In this document: positions 16,513 through 25,201 of the stretch, one piece after another
Layout: every line of letters begins with the position of its first letter
Numbering within the stretch: position 1 is the stretch's first letter
NCBI GenBank assembly: GCA_020725195.1
Contig: DYFL01000002.1
Location: 1 to 64,000, forward strand
Direction: 5' to 3'
DNA from: Hydrogenophilus sp.
GTDB taxonomy: Bacteria > Pseudomonadota > Gammaproteobacteria > Burkholderiales > Thiobacillaceae
Length of the DNA: 64,000 bases
Position numbers and translations under genes: made by a program
Notes under the pieces: model-generated
The model's input: the letters and a program-made list of their open reading frames with translations, nothing else
Databases searched by the model: none
What the model was told of the DNA's origin: nothing

Positions 16513-17019
16513 GTTCACACCCTGCCCGGCCCAATCCGGGGCATAGATACCCTGCGCCACACAGCGGTGGAACGAGGAATGCGGCCAATCCCGCACATAG
16601 GCCACCAACCCGTGCTTTACGGGATTGATGTGGACGTAATCCACGTGCGCCGCGTAGTCTCGTTCGTCGCGGATGGTGTGTTCCCAGAATCGTCGCTGCC
16701 AGATGCCGCGTTCGCCCTTGGCCGCACGCGCCGCAGTCAAGCGCTCGGTCTTCGGCAGCGCTTTGGCGAAGGCGATCTTGATCGCCTTCCAGCGACCCGA
16801 GTAGTCGGCGTCATCAGCAGGCAGCGTCCACACCGCGTGCATGTGGTCGGGTAGCACCACCCATGCATCAATATGGAAGGGACGTCGGGCGCGTACCGTC
16901 CGCACGGCAGCGCGCAGTGCATCGATATGGGTGACGAGCAAGGAACTGCTGCGTTCGAACATGTTGACCGTGAAGAAATAGGTCCCGCCGGGAATGCGGT
17001 TGCGACGGTAGTCGGGCAT
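16483..17019 (-). CDS. REP-associated tyrosine transposase (RAYT, Y1_Tnp domain)
   Basis: A 178-residue IS200-like HUH nuclease. It shows the N-terminal IPGGTYFFTVNMFERSS segment, the metal-binding pair H59-M-H61 in VLPDHMHAVW, IWQRRFWEHTIRD, and the DYVHINPVKHGLV block with the candidate catalytic Tyr128. The C-terminal 10 residues read into the adjacent repeat. It is flanked by an exact 36-bp inverted repeat (16435-16470 / 17043-17078), as expected for domesticated RAYTs that move REP sequences. Confidence 0.9.
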   Translation of the reverse strand: MPDYRRNRIPGGTYFFTVNMFERSSSLLVTHIDALRAAVRTVRARRPFHIDAWVVLPDHMHAVWTLPADDADYSGRWKAIKIAFAKALPKTERLTAARAAKGERGIWQRRFWEHTIRDERDYAAHVDYVHINPVKHGLVAYVRDWPHSSFHRCVAQGIYAPDWAGQGVNDLPAGERGA

Positions 17020-17042
17020 GGAGGCATTGTGCCGCTGGGACG

Positions 17043-17078
17043 CATTCGGCGGAAGGCGCTGCGCTTTTCCGCCCTACG
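17043..17078. repeat. Right 36-bp inverted repeat of the RAYT locus
   Basis: Exact reverse complement of 16435-16470. The core CGGCGGAAGGCGCTGCGC is itself partly palindromic. It lies 24 bp upstream of the transposase start. Confidence 0.85.
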
Positions 17079-17092
17079 GGTTGGATATTCCA

Positions 17093-17622
17093 TTATTGGC
17101 TGGAAAAAGCCCGCAGGGTGAGCCCCAGAGCCCCGAGCACCAGACAGGGCACCCACACATACCGCACCTCCGACCCGAGCACGCGCAGCCCCCGCCGCGA
17201 GAACAGGGCCAGCAGGCCGATGGGCGACACCTCGAGCACCCGCCACGGCAGGAACCAGCGCCGGTTCGAGAAGGGGCTGAAGAAGGCGATGCCGAGGCCG
17301 CCGTTGGTCAGGGCGTCGAGCAGGCCGTGGGAGGCGGCGCTGATGAACAGCGCCAGGAACGCGGTCCAGGGATCGGCACCGAGGCCGGGTGCGAGCATGG
17401 CCCCTGCCCCGGCCAGGACCCGCTGAAGGCGAGCGAATGGGTGAGGCCGCGGTGGCCGAGGGGGTGGGCGTAGGGGATGCCGAGCCGGAGGCCGATGACG
17501 TCGAGGTCGGGCAGCAGCGAGTAGGCGACCGCCAGGGCCAGGAGGGCCGGGGGCACGGCGTCGGGGCCCAGGGCGAGGCCGAGCGCCAGGGGCACGGCGG
17601 GATGGGAGATGAGCGTGGCCAT
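17093..17622 (-). pseudogene. Metal-dependent membrane hydrolase (YdjM/DUF457-like), frameshifted
   Basis: The first half (17622 down to about 17420) reads MATLISHPAVPLALGL, LLPDLDVIGLRLGI and HRGLTHSLAF. These are DUF457 hallmarks with the membrane-embedded Asp/His motifs. The second half continues in another frame with QRVLAGAGAMLAPG, SAASHGLLDALTNGG and FSPFSNRRWFLPW to 17093. One missing base near 17420-17426 (TTTCAG expected where TTCAG is read) would restore a full-length protein of about 175 residues. It is either a recent pseudogene or a sequencing error; the intact sequence on both sides favours a very recent event. Confidence 0.75.
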
Positions 17623-17701
17623 GTCGGGGTGCCGCCGGGATTAATGGCCTTCTTGGTGGAGGGTGGCAAGGCCGGGTGAGGCAGTTGGCGCCGCCATTGA
17701 C

Positions 17702-17737
17702 ACGAGATCGCCACGGCCCTTCGGGCCTCGCGATGAC
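17702..17737. repeat. Short REP-like palindrome
   Basis: CGAGATCGCCACGGCCC-TTC-GGGCCTCGCGATGAC resembles the 'GAGATTGC...GCAATGAC' class of intergenic repeats. It lies between the broken hydrolase gene and the YbhB-like gene. Confidence 0.45.
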
Positions 17738-17766
17738 ATTATTGCTAGGCGGCGTTCAACGCGCAG

Positions 17767-18306
17767 TCAGCGGTGCTTCTGGTAGGTGCCGACGAGCTCG
17801 CCGTGGGCGAGGACGTGCCCCTGCATCGCCCGCTCCAGGGCGGCCTTGGTGGGCTTGCCGAGGTCGGGCAGGACCACGTCCAGGGCGTAGAGTTTGTGGA
17901 AGTAGCGGTGGCGCCCGATGGGCGGGCAGGGGCCGCCGTAGCCGGTGCGGCCCCAGTCGTTCACGCCCTCCAGGGCGCCGGGCGGCAGGCCCTTGACCCC
18001 CTCGGCCAGGCCCTGGGTGGTGGGCGGCAGGTTGTAGAGCACCCAGTGCACCCAGGTCATGCGCGGGGCGGCGGGGTCGGGGGCGTCGGGGTCGTCCACG
18101 ATGAGGACCAGGCTCTTGGCCCCCGCGGGCGTGCCCGACCAGGCGAGCGGCGGCGAGCGGTCCTGGCCGTCGCAGGTGTGCCTGGCGGGGATGGGGCCGT
18201 TGTGTGCGAAGGCGCTCGATGTGATCTGCATGACGCTTCCCTCCTCGGCCGAATGGGCAGGCCCGATCAGTGCGCAGCAGGCCAGCCATGCTAGGAAGCG
18301 GTTCAT
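17767..18306 (-). CDS. YbhB/YbcL-family (Raf-kinase-inhibitor-like, PEBP) protein, exported
   Basis: A 179-residue protein with a Sec signal peptide (cleavage probably after AHS-A near residue 20). The PEBP fold is marked by DGQDRSPPLAWSG, LIVDDPDAP, WVHWVLYNLPP and the anion-binding GYGGPCPPIGRHRYFH. The bacterial proteins are periplasmic or cytoplasmic and their ligand is unclear. It is a single gene with 110 bp before the next feature on the strand. Confidence 0.85.
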   Translation of the reverse strand: MNRFLAWLACCALIGPAHSAEEGSVMQITSSAFAHNGPIPARHTCDGQDRSPPLAWSGTPAGAKSLVLIVDDPDAPDPAAPRMTWVHWVLYNLPPTTQGLAEGVKGLPPGALEGVNDWGRTGYGGPCPPIGRHRYFHKLYALDVVLPDLGKPTKAALERAMQGHVLAHGELVGTYQKHR

Positions 18307-18416
18307 GGGCGATGCCTCCTGGAATGCGGGCCCTGCATCCAGTTTAGGCGATGCTCGCCGCGGCCTGGAGCAGGCGCGCCGCTACGGGCGGGTCGGCCCC
18401 GTCCCGTCGGCCGCCG

Positions 18417-19709
18417 TCAGAAGTTCTGCGCCACCCTGGTGCGGGCGAGCGGCGGGTTATTGTCGAAGTAGCGCTTGATGCCGGCGGCGATGGCCGCGGC
18501 CATCCTTTCCTGGTAGGCCTCGTCGAGCAGGCGCTTTTCCTCCTCCGGGTTGGAGATGAAGGCGGTCTCGATGAGGATGGAGGGGATGTCCGGCGCCTTG
18601 AGCACGGCGAAGCCGGCCTGCTCGACGTGGGGCTTGTGCAGGGTGTTGATGCCGCCGATCTCCTCCAGCACGGCGCGGCCGAGCTTGAGGCTGTCGGAGA
18701 TGGTGGCGGTCTGCGAGAGGTCGAGCAGGGTCTGCTTGAGGTAGACGTCCTTGACGTCGAGGTTGACGCCGCCGATGAGGTCCGCATCGTTCTCGCGCTT
18801 CGCGAGCCAGCGCGCGGCCGCCGATGTCGCCCCTTTATCGGACAGGGCGAAGACCGAGGAGCCGCGGGCATGGGGCTTGATGAAGGCGTCGGCGTGGATG
18901 GAGACGAAGAGGTCGGCCTGCACGCGCCGGGCCCTGTTCACCCGCTCGCCCAGGGGCACGAAGTAGTCGCCGTCGCGCACGAGGTAGCCGCGCAGGTTCT
19001 CGTGCCGGTCGATGTGCGCCTTGAGGCGGCGGGCGATGGCCAGGGTGATGTCCTTCTCGTACGAGCCGTTGGCGCCGATGGCGCCCGGGTCCTCGCCGCC
19101 GTGCCCGGCGTCGATGGCGATGTTGATGAGGCGCATGTACTCCTGTTTCGCCGGCTTGGACTTGGCCGTGGTCGGCGGGGAGGCGGCCGCTGCGTTCGCC
19201 TCCTTCTGGCCCGGGCCGGCGGCTTTGGCGGCGGCCTCGCTGCCGGCCTGGCCGATGGCCGCCTCCACCTGCTTCTCGATGACGTCCTGGGCGGCGGCCG
19301 GGTAGATGTCCAGCACCAGGCGGTGGCCGTATTCGCCGAAGGGCTTGAGGGTGAAGACCTGGGGGCGCACCTCGGCCTTGAGGTCGATGACCATGCGGGT
19401 GAGCCCTGGGCGGTTGCGCGCCACGCGCACGGCGGCGATCAGGGGGTCGTCGGCCGCGACCTTGGTGGTGATCTCGGTGAGCGCCGCCTCAGGCTCCACG
19501 CCCTCGAGGTCGAGGACGATGCGGTTCGGGTTCTTCAGCAGGAAATGGTTGAAGTTGACCGCGTCGGTCAGCTCCACGGTGATGCGGCTGTATTCGGGCG
19601 AGGGCCAGAGGCGCGTGGCCTTGACGCCGACGGCGGCGTGGACGGACGCCGCCCACAGCAGCGCCAGCGCCATCAACCAACCGAGCCTGCCCCAAGCCTT
19701 TCGATGCAT
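18417..19709 (-). CDS. amiC: N-acetylmuramoyl-L-alanine amidase, AmiC type
   Basis: A 430-residue periplasmic cell-wall hydrolase for daughter-cell separation. A signal peptide (about 1-26, ...SVHA-AVG) is followed by an AMIN targeting domain (about 30-130) and an Ala/Lys-rich linker. The zinc Amidase_3 domain (about 195-420) shows IAIDAGHGGEDPG (Zn His), VSIHADAF, and the catalytic Glu in ILIETAFISNPEE. It overlaps the end of tsaE by 37 bp, the common tsaE-amiC operon arrangement. Confidence 0.92.
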   Translation of the reverse strand: MHRKAWGRLGWLMALALLWAASVHAAVGVKATRLWPSPEYSRITVELTDAVNFNHFLLKNPNRIVLDLEGVEPEAALTEITTKVAADDPLIAAVRVARNRPGLTRMVIDLKAEVRPQVFTLKPFGEYGHRLVLDIYPAAAQDVIEKQVEAAIGQAGSEAAAKAAGPGQKEANAAAASPPTTAKSKPAKQEYMRLINIAIDAGHGGEDPGAIGANGSYEKDITLAIARRLKAHIDRHENLRGYLVRDGDYFVPLGERVNRARRVQADLFVSIHADAFIKPHARGSSVFALSDKGATSAAARWLAKRENDADLIGGVNLDVKDVYLKQTLLDLSQTATISDSLKLGRAVLEEIGGINTLHKPHVEQAGFAVLKAPDIPSILIETAFISNPEEEKRLLDEAYQERMAAAIAAGIKRYFDNNPPLARTRVAQNF

Positions 19710-20182
19710 TGCCTGCCCGCCTCCGTATACCCGGTTATTCTTGCCAGCCGCCCTTCATCCTCGCCCCGCGAGGGATCGCCCGCCCATTCCAGGCGGATCG
19801 CCACATCCGGCTCGGGGATCAGGCCCGCCGCCTTCTCGGGCCATTCCACCAGACAGACGGACTCCGCATTGAAGTATTCGCGGAAGCCCGACTCCTCCCA
19901 CTCCTCCGGATGGGCGAAGCGATACAAATCAAAGTGATACAAATTTAAGCTCGAAATCGAATAAAGTTCAACCAGCGTGTAGGTGGGGCTCTTCACCCGG
20001 CCGGTGTAACCCAGGCCGCGGAGCAGCCCGCGCACCAGGGTGGTCTTGCCCGCGCCCAGGTCGCCGGAGAGGTACACCGTCATGCCCGGACGCAAGGCGG
20101 CACCCAGCCTGGCGCCCAGGGCCAGGGTGTCCGGTTCCTGCGGCAATGCGAGGCTCAAGCTATCATCGTCGGCATGTTGCAC
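19673..20182 (-). CDS. tsaE: tRNA threonylcarbamoyladenosine biosynthesis ATPase TsaE
   Basis: About 169 residues. The Walker A motif GDLGAGKTTLVRG is preceded by LALGARLGAALRPG, and SPTYTLVELY, LYHFDLYR and EWPEKA are conserved family blocks. TsaE drives the TsaBD cycle that makes t6A37 in tRNA. No ATG fits the start: GTG at 20182 or TTG at 20158 are the candidates. With GTG the gene overlaps the divergent queG start. It is followed by amiC with a 37-bp overlap. Confidence 0.87.
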   Translation of the reverse strand: MQHADDDSLSLALPQEPDTLALGARLGAALRPGMTVYLSGDLGAGKTTLVRGLLRGLGYTGRVKSPTYTLVELYSISSLNLYHFDLYRFAHPEEWEESGFREYFNAESVCLVEWPEKAAGLIPEPDVAIRLEWAGDPSRGEDEGRLARITGYTEAGRQCIERLGAGSVG

Positions 20183-21268
20183 GTCATGACTCCTTCCGAG
20201 GCCGAGGCGCTGAAAGGCGCCATCCGGGGCTGGGGCCGCGAGCTCGGTCTCGATGCCGTCGGCTTCGCCCCGGTGGAGCTCGGCGAGGCCGAGGCGAGGT
20301 TCCTGGCCTGGCTCGCCGCCGGCCGCCACGGCGAGATGGATTATATGGCGCGCCACGGCACGGCGCGGAGCCGGCCGCGTGAACTGGTGCCGGGGACCTG
20401 CTCGGTGATCACGGCCCGGATCGAGTACCTGCCGCCGGGGCACGACGCCGCGGCGATCCTGGCGGATCCCGCCCGGGCCTACGTCTCCCGCTACGCCCTG
20501 GGCCGCGACTACCACAAGCTCTTGCGCGGCCGGCTGCAGCGGCTCGCCAGCCGTATGGAGGCGGAGATCGGCCCCTTCGCCTACCGCGCCTTCACGGACA
20601 GCGCCCCGGTGCTGGAGGCGGAGCTCGCAAGCCTCTCCGGCCTGGGCTGGCGCGGCAAGCACACCCTCCTCATCGACCGCCGCGCCGGCTCCTGGTCCTT
20701 CCTGGGCGAGCTCTACACGGACCTGCCCCTGCCGGCGGATGCGGCGGAGCCGGACCATTGCGGCCGCTGCCGGGCCTGCCTGGACATCTGCCCCACCGGC
20801 GCCATCGTCGCGCCCTACGAGGTGGATGCCCGCCGCTGCATCTCCTACCTCACCATCGAGCTCAAAGGCGCGATCCCGGTCGAGCTGCGCCCGCTCATGG
20901 GCAACCGCATCTACGGCTGCGACGACTGCCAGCTCGCCTGCCCCTGGAACCGCTTCGCCCGGCCGACGCGGGAGGCCGATTTCCGGGCCCGGCCGGTATT
21001 GCCCCAGGGCGGCGGCCTGGATGCGGCCACGCTCATCGGGCTGTTCGCCTGGACGCAGGCGCAGTTCGAAGAGAGGCTGGCGGGCTCGGCCATCCGGCGC
21101 ATCGGCCACGAGCGCTGGCTGCGCAACATCGCCGTGGCGCTGGGCAACGGGGCGGCCTCAACGGACGCCGTGGAGGCGCTGCGCGGACGGCTGGATCACC
21201 CTTCCGCGCTGGTGCGGGAGCACGTGGAGTGGGCCCTGATCAGGCTGGGCAGCCTTCCAGGGCGATGA
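20174..21268 (+). CDS. queG: Epoxyqueuosine reductase
   Basis: A 364-residue cobalamin/[4Fe-4S] enzyme for the last step of queuosine formation in tRNA. The ferredoxin motifs are CGRCRACLDICPTGAI and the second cluster YGCDDCQLACPWN. The C-terminal HEAT-like region (about 310-360) fits full-length QueG. The start is uncertain: ATG at 20174 or at 20186, and neither has a clear Shine-Dalgarno. It is divergent from tsaE, and its 3' end overlaps the convergent GGDEF gene by 29 bp. Confidence 0.92.
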   Translation: MLHVMTPSEAEALKGAIRGWGRELGLDAVGFAPVELGEAEARFLAWLAAGRHGEMDYMARHGTARSRPRELVPGTCSVITARIEYLPPGHDAAAILADPARAYVSRYALGRDYHKLLRGRLQRLASRMEAEIGPFAYRAFTDSAPVLEAELASLSGLGWRGKHTLLIDRRAGSWSFLGELYTDLPLPADAAEPDHCGRCRACLDICPTGAIVAPYEVDARRCISYLTIELKGAIPVELRPLMGNRIYGCDDCQLACPWNRFARPTREADFRARPVLPQGGGLDAATLIGLFAWTQAQFEERLAGSAIRRIGHERWLRNIAVALGNGAASTDAVEALRGRLDHPSALVREHVEWALIRLGSLPGR

Positions 21269-22436
21269 AGGTCATCCCCGGGGCGACGACCCGGTTCTTG
21301 CCGCTGCGCTTGGCCTCGTACATGCGCCGGTCGGCCTGCTCGACCAGCGCCTGCCAGCCCTCGACCGCGTCCGCCAGGCGCTCGGCCATGCCGATGCTGG
21401 CCGTCACCGGCGCGCCGTCGGGCCGCGGGCCGAGCCCTTCGTCCAGCACGCGCCGCAGGGCCAGGCGGGCGTGCCCCATGTCGGTGTTGGGGAAGATCAG
21501 CAGGAATTCCTCGCCACCCCAGCGCACCAGCATGTCCCCCGTTCTCAGGTTGGCCCGGATCCGGCAGGCCACGTCGGCGATGACCTTGTCACCGGCCTCG
21601 TGGCCGAAGTTGTCGTTGATGGCCTTGAAGTCGTCGATGTCGAGGAAGGCCACCGTCAGGGGCGTGTTGTTGCGGCTGGACAGGATGTGCTGGATGTCCA
21701 GCAGCTCGGAGCCGCTGGAGCGGGTGAAGGAGCCGGTGAGCACGTCGCGCACGGCCTGGCGCACCAGGGCGATCATGAAGCCCAGCTGGCTCATGCCGGA
21801 GAAGGTGGCGACCACGCCGATCAGCCCCAGCAGCCAGAACATGCCGACCAGGCTGTACTGGTCGGCACAGTCGCACACCCAGACCGCGGCGACCCAGGTG
21901 CCCAGCAGCGCGGGCAGGCTGAAGAGCACGCCTTCGAGCAGGGTCAGGGGAAAGATGCTGAGCCCGGCCAGCACGACGAAGGGCAGGAAGGTGTAGCCCA
22001 GGGCCACGGCCCGGGAGGCGCCGTCCAGCTCGAGCGGCCCGACCAGGGAATAGGAGGCGACGAAGAAGGCCGTGGGGATGGAGAAGAGCAGGATCAGGGC
22101 CAGGTAGGCCTGGCGCATGTGCCTGTCGCCGCGGAAGTAGAACGCCAGGGCGGCGAAGGCGAGGCTCGCGAGCAGGCGCTCGGCGGCCAGGATGCCCCAG
22201 AGCGGCCAGGCGAAGACCGCGAGGTCCACGACGATCCACAGCGGGGTGAGCACGGCGAACAGCATGGCCCACAGGCGCACCCGGGAGACGATCATCCCGG
22301 CCCGGTGGCTGGCCAGGAGCGGCATGTGGCCCCGCGGCGAGAGCAGCCAGGCGAGCTCCTCCCGGTGCAGCTCCTTCAGCACGCAATGGCTGTAATGCTC
22401 GGTGACCGTTCTTATTCTCGCCAACATCCGACACAC
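21240..22436 (-). CDS. Membrane-bound diguanylate cyclase (GGDEF)
   Basis: A 398-residue protein. The first 50 residues are cytoplasmic, and about six membrane segments span roughly 50-225. The GGDEF domain (about 235-395) has the active-site GGEEF at 307-311 and the inhibitory I-site RTGD at 298-301, exactly five residues upstream. Both signatures are intact, so an active, product-inhibited c-di-GMP synthase is expected. The ligand of the membrane module is not evident. In this window the degenerate EAL/HDOD protein is the other c-di-GMP-family gene. Confidence 0.88.
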   Translation of the reverse strand: MCRMLARIRTVTEHYSHCVLKELHREELAWLLSPRGHMPLLASHRAGMIVSRVRLWAMLFAVLTPLWIVVDLAVFAWPLWGILAAERLLASLAFAALAFYFRGDRHMRQAYLALILLFSIPTAFFVASYSLVGPLELDGASRAVALGYTFLPFVVLAGLSIFPLTLLEGVLFSLPALLGTWVAAVWVCDCADQYSLVGMFWLLGLIGVVATFSGMSQLGFMIALVRQAVRDVLTGSFTRSSGSELLDIQHILSSRNNTPLTVAFLDIDDFKAINDNFGHEAGDKVIADVACRIRANLRTGDMLVRWGGEEFLLIFPNTDMGHARLALRRVLDEGLGPRPDGAPVTASIGMAERLADAVEGWQALVEQADRRMYEAKRSGKNRVVAPGMTFIALEGCPA

Positions 22437-22529
22437 TCCCTGTGCAAATGTCCGTGCGGCAGTTAAGTTCCGAAATCTGGGATAAATTTACCTGCGCCGC
22501 CGGCCGCCTTGGCATAATGCAAATGACAT

Positions 22530-23336
22530 ATGTACAACGACCCTGAAAACCCCATCGGCGTCTTCGATTCCGGCGTCGGGGGCCTCACCGTGGTGCGCGC
22601 GCTCATGGAGCGCCTGCCCTTCGAGCACATCCAGTACTTCGGCGACACGGCCCGGGTGCCCTACGGGGTCAAGTCGGTGGAGACCATCGCCCACTACACC
22701 ACCCAGATCGCCCAGTTCCTGCTGGAGCGCCGGGTCAAGGTCCTGATCATCGCCTGCAACACCATGGCCGCCGTGGCAGCAGGGGTGGTGCGCGACCTCT
22801 CCCCGGTGCCGGTGCTGGACGTCATCGAGGCGGGGGCGCTCTCCGCCCTGGCCGCGACGAAGACGCGCCGCATCGGCGTCATCGGCACCCCCACCACCGT
22901 CAACAGCAACGCCTACGCGCGGGCCATCCACGAGATCGAGCCGGAGGCGCGCATCGTCTCCCAGGCCTGCCCCCTCTTCGTGCCCCTGGTGGAGGAGGGC
23001 TGGCTGGACCACCCGGTGACCCGGCTCACGGCCCAGGAATACCTCAGGGGCGTGCTGGCGGAGCGCATCGACAGCCTGGTGCTGGGCTGCACCCATTACC
23101 CCCTGCTCAAGCCCATGCTCGCCGAGGTGGCCGGGCCCGGGGTGGCCCTGGTGGATTCCGCCGAGGCCATGGCGGAACGCACGGCCGCGCTGCTCACCGA
23201 TCTCGACCTGCACACCCCTTCGAGACGCCCGGCCGACTACCACTTCCACGTCACCGACGTGCCGCTGCGCTTCCAGACCATCGGCGAGCGCTTCCTGGGG
23301 CGCTCCCTGAACAACGTGCATGTGGTGAAGTGGTGA
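22530..23336 (+). CDS. murI: Glutamate racemase
   Basis: A 268-residue enzyme that makes D-glutamate for peptidoglycan. GVFDSGVGGLTVVRAL, the first catalytic Cys in IACNTMAA and the second in LGCTHYPLL are all present, with the usual spacing. The start MYNDPENPIGVFDSG has the normal short N-terminus. It is divergent from the diguanylate cyclase gene with a 93-bp gap. Confidence 0.95.
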   Translation: MYNDPENPIGVFDSGVGGLTVVRALMERLPFEHIQYFGDTARVPYGVKSVETIAHYTTQIAQFLLERRVKVLIIACNTMAAVAAGVVRDLSPVPVLDVIEAGALSALAATKTRRIGVIGTPTTVNSNAYARAIHEIEPEARIVSQACPLFVPLVEEGWLDHPVTRLTAQEYLRGVLAERIDSLVLGCTHYPLLKPMLAEVAGPGVALVDSAEAMAERTAALLTDLDLHTPSRRPADYHFHVTDVPLRFQTIGERFLGRSLNNVHVVKW

Positions 23337-23354
23337 CGGGGGCCGCCTCGATGC

Positions 23355-23381
23355 TCAAGATTTCGGCCCCCTGTCCGATGC
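23355..23381 (+). promoter_or_regulatory. Candidate sigma-28 (FliA) promoter for the chemoreceptor gene
   Basis: TCAAGATT, 11 bp, TCCGATGC. Compared with TAAAGTTT-N11-GCCGATAA it matches 6/8 and 5/8 with exact spacing. It lies 49 bp upstream of a chemoreceptor gene, where such promoters are usual. Confidence 0.5.
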
Positions 23382-23429
23382 ATCGGCATACTCCACACAC
23401 GACCGAGCACAATTGAGGAGCAAGTACGC

Positions 23430-24641
23430 ATGGCCACCGACAGTTTCCTGGAGCGAACACAAGGCAACAGCATCCTGCGCCGGGTGCTATTTTCTTTCCT
23501 CGGCTTCGGGGTGCTCGCGGCCGGCATGTTCCCCTTCTATGCCGATTTCTTCGTCGAGTGGAAACCCGGCATGCTGGTGTGGTTCGTCGTCGGCTGCTTC
23601 ATCGCGGGCATCTTCATCGGCATCGCCAACTACTGGGTGATGAACGTGGTCCTGGTGAGCAAGCTCAGGCAGATCTCCCGCGTGGCGGGCGCCATCGCCG
23701 GCAAGGACCTCTCCTTCACCTGCCAGATCCAGAGCAACGACACCCTCGGCGAGATCATCACCAGCTTCAACCACATGGCGGCCACCCTGCGCGGCCTCAT
23801 CTCCCGCGTCTCGGGCCTCTCCAGCAAGGTGCGCGCGGACAGCGACGCCATCCGCGGCCAGGTGGACCGGATCCACGGCAACGTCCACGAGCAGAACGCA
23901 CGCACCGGCCAGATCAGCGGCGCCATGCAGGACCTGGCCGCCACCATCGCCGAGATCACCGGCAAGTCCTCGGACGCCTCGGAGCAGGCCCGGGACGCCG
24001 GCGAGGTCGCCCGCCAGGGGGTGGCCAAGGCCCGCGAGAGCATCCAGGGCATGGAGCGCATCCATGCCTCGGTGGCGAACACCACCACCATGGTGGAAAA
24101 GCTGGGCGAAAGCTCCCAGAAGGTCGGCGCCATCGTCGCCGTGATCAAGGAGATCGCCGACCAGACCAACCTCCTGGCGCTCAACGCCGCCATCGAGGCG
24201 GCCCGTGCCGGCGAGCAGGGCCGCGGCTTCGCCGTGGTGGCCGACGAGGTGAGGAAGCTCGCCGAGAAGACCGCCCAGGCGACCACCGAGATCGGCGCCA
24301 TGATCCAGGGCATCCAGGCCGAGACGGGCCAGGCCATCGCCTCCATCACCGCCGGCATGGCCGAGGCCGAGTCCGGCGTGGGCAGCGCCCGCCAGGCCGG
24401 GGAGGCCCTGGAGCAGATCACCGCCCGCTTCGACCAGGTCTCCCGCATGGTCAGCGAGATCGCCCGGGCCACCGAGGTGCAGAACCAGGCCGTGCAGAGC
24501 GTGCTGGGGAATCTCGCCCACATCGAGGCGCTCAACCGGCAGACCCTGGGGAGCGCGGCCGATGGGGTCGCCACGGCCTCGGGCCTCGCCTCCCAGGCCA
24601 ACGACCTGGACCACGCCGTGAAGGAGTTCAAGCTCGTCTGA
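23430..24641 (+). CDS. Methyl-accepting chemotaxis protein without a sizeable periplasmic domain
   Basis: A 403-residue receptor. Two membrane helices (about 18-35 and 45-70) are separated by only some 10 residues, so there is almost no external sensor. A HAMP-like segment (about 72-125) follows. The signalling hairpin contains the conserved tip [39 protein letters not shown] at about 245-285. Input must come from the membrane, from another protein or from redox/energy state. It stands alone, ahead of an FNR-controlled cytochrome gene. Confidence 0.88.
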   Translation: MATDSFLERTQGNSILRRVLFSFLGFGVLAAGMFPFYADFFVEWKPGMLVWFVVGCFIAGIFIGIANYWVMNVVLVSKLRQISRVAGAIAGKDLSFTCQIQSNDTLGEIITSFNHMAATLRGLISRVSGLSSKVRADSDAIRGQVDRIHGNVHEQNARTGQISGAMQDLAATIAEITGKSSDASEQARDAGEVARQGVAKARESIQGMERIHASVANTTTMVEKLGESSQKVGAIVAVIKEIADQTNLLALNAAIEAARAGEQGRGFAVVADEVRKLAEKTAQATTEIGAMIQGIQAETGQAIASITAGMAEAESGVGSARQAGEALEQITARFDQVSRMVSEIARATEVQNQAVQSVLGNLAHIEALNRQTLGSAADGVATASGLASQANDLDHAVKEFKLV

Positions 24642-24646
24642 GCGGG

Positions 24647-24691
24647 TTGATGCAGATCAAGGACGCCGAAATTTCACGTGCTGTATATAAT
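24647..24691 (+). promoter_or_regulatory. FNR-dependent promoter of the cytochrome c gene
   Basis: A perfect FNR/ANR site TTGAT-GCAG-ATCAA (24647-24660) is followed by TATAAT at 24686-24691. The box centre is about 42-45 bp upstream of the implied start site, the class II activator position. It begins 6 bp after the chemoreceptor stop codon. Confidence 0.85.
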
Positions 24692-24747
24692 GACCCGGAC
24701 ATCGCCAATCCGATGCTCCCCCGATACCTGATGAAAAGGAACGCCCC

Positions 24748-25050
24748 ATGAAAGTCCTGACCGCCGCCTTCGCCGCCGCCTCGATCCTGTTCGTCGGCCC
24801 CGCCATCGCCGACGAGGCCCTGGCCAAGAAGAACATGTGCACCACCTGCCACGCCGTGGACAAGAAGCTGATGGGCCCGTCCTTCAAGGAGATCGCCGCC
24901 AAGCACAAGGGCGCGAAGGATGCCGAGGCCATCCTGATCAACGCCACCGTCAAGGGCAGCAAGGGCGTCTACGGCAAGATCCCCATGCCGCCGCAGCCCA
25001 AGGCCGAGGCCGACGCGCCCGCCCTGGCCAAGTGGATCATGAGCCTGTAA
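24748..25050 (+). CDS. Small periplasmic class I cytochrome c (c551/c552-like)
   Basis: A 100-residue protein with a signal peptide (cleavage probably after AIA at 21). The heme site is C31-TT-C34-H35 and the likely axial Met is M80 in KIPMPPQ. The mature size of about 79 residues is that of monoheme c551/c552 electron carriers. The upstream FNR box and downstream terminator make it a single-gene transcript induced at low oxygen. A likely partner is the cbb3 oxidase encoded at 33-36 kb, or a denitrification enzyme outside the window. Confidence 0.92.
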   Translation: MKVLTAAFAAASILFVGPAIADEALAKKNMCTTCHAVDKKLMGPSFKEIAAKHKGAKDAEAILINATVKGSKGVYGKIPMPPQPKAEADAPALAKWIMSL

Positions 25051-25068
25051 TCACCTTCAGGCAGACGC

Positions 25069-25096
25069 AAAAAAGCGGGGCATGCCCCGCTTTTTT
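25069..25096 (+). terminator. Intrinsic terminator after the cytochrome c gene
   Basis: AAAAAAGCGGGG-CATG-CCCCGCTTTTTT: a perfect stem closed by a six-T tail, 18 bp after the stop. It is A-rich on the other side, so it may also terminate transcription from the right. Confidence 0.92.
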
Positions 25097-25140
25097 GTTG
25101 TCCGGCGCGCGGTCGAATCAGGCCGCGCGTTCGTGGTTCC

Positions 25141-25200
25141 GGTAGGGCGGCTGCCTGCAGCCGCCGAAGGTTCGGCGGGTGGAAACCACCCGCCCTACGG
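25141..25200. repeat. Dispersed GTAGGGCGG palindrome
   Basis: GGTAGGGCGGCTGCCTGCAGCCGCC and GGGTGG-AAA-CCACCCGCCCTACGG form two stems with outer ends GTAGGGCG / CGCCCTAC. The outer ends resemble those of the repeats around the RAYT gene. It fills the gap before the folA stop. Confidence 0.55.
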
Positions 25201-25201
25201 C

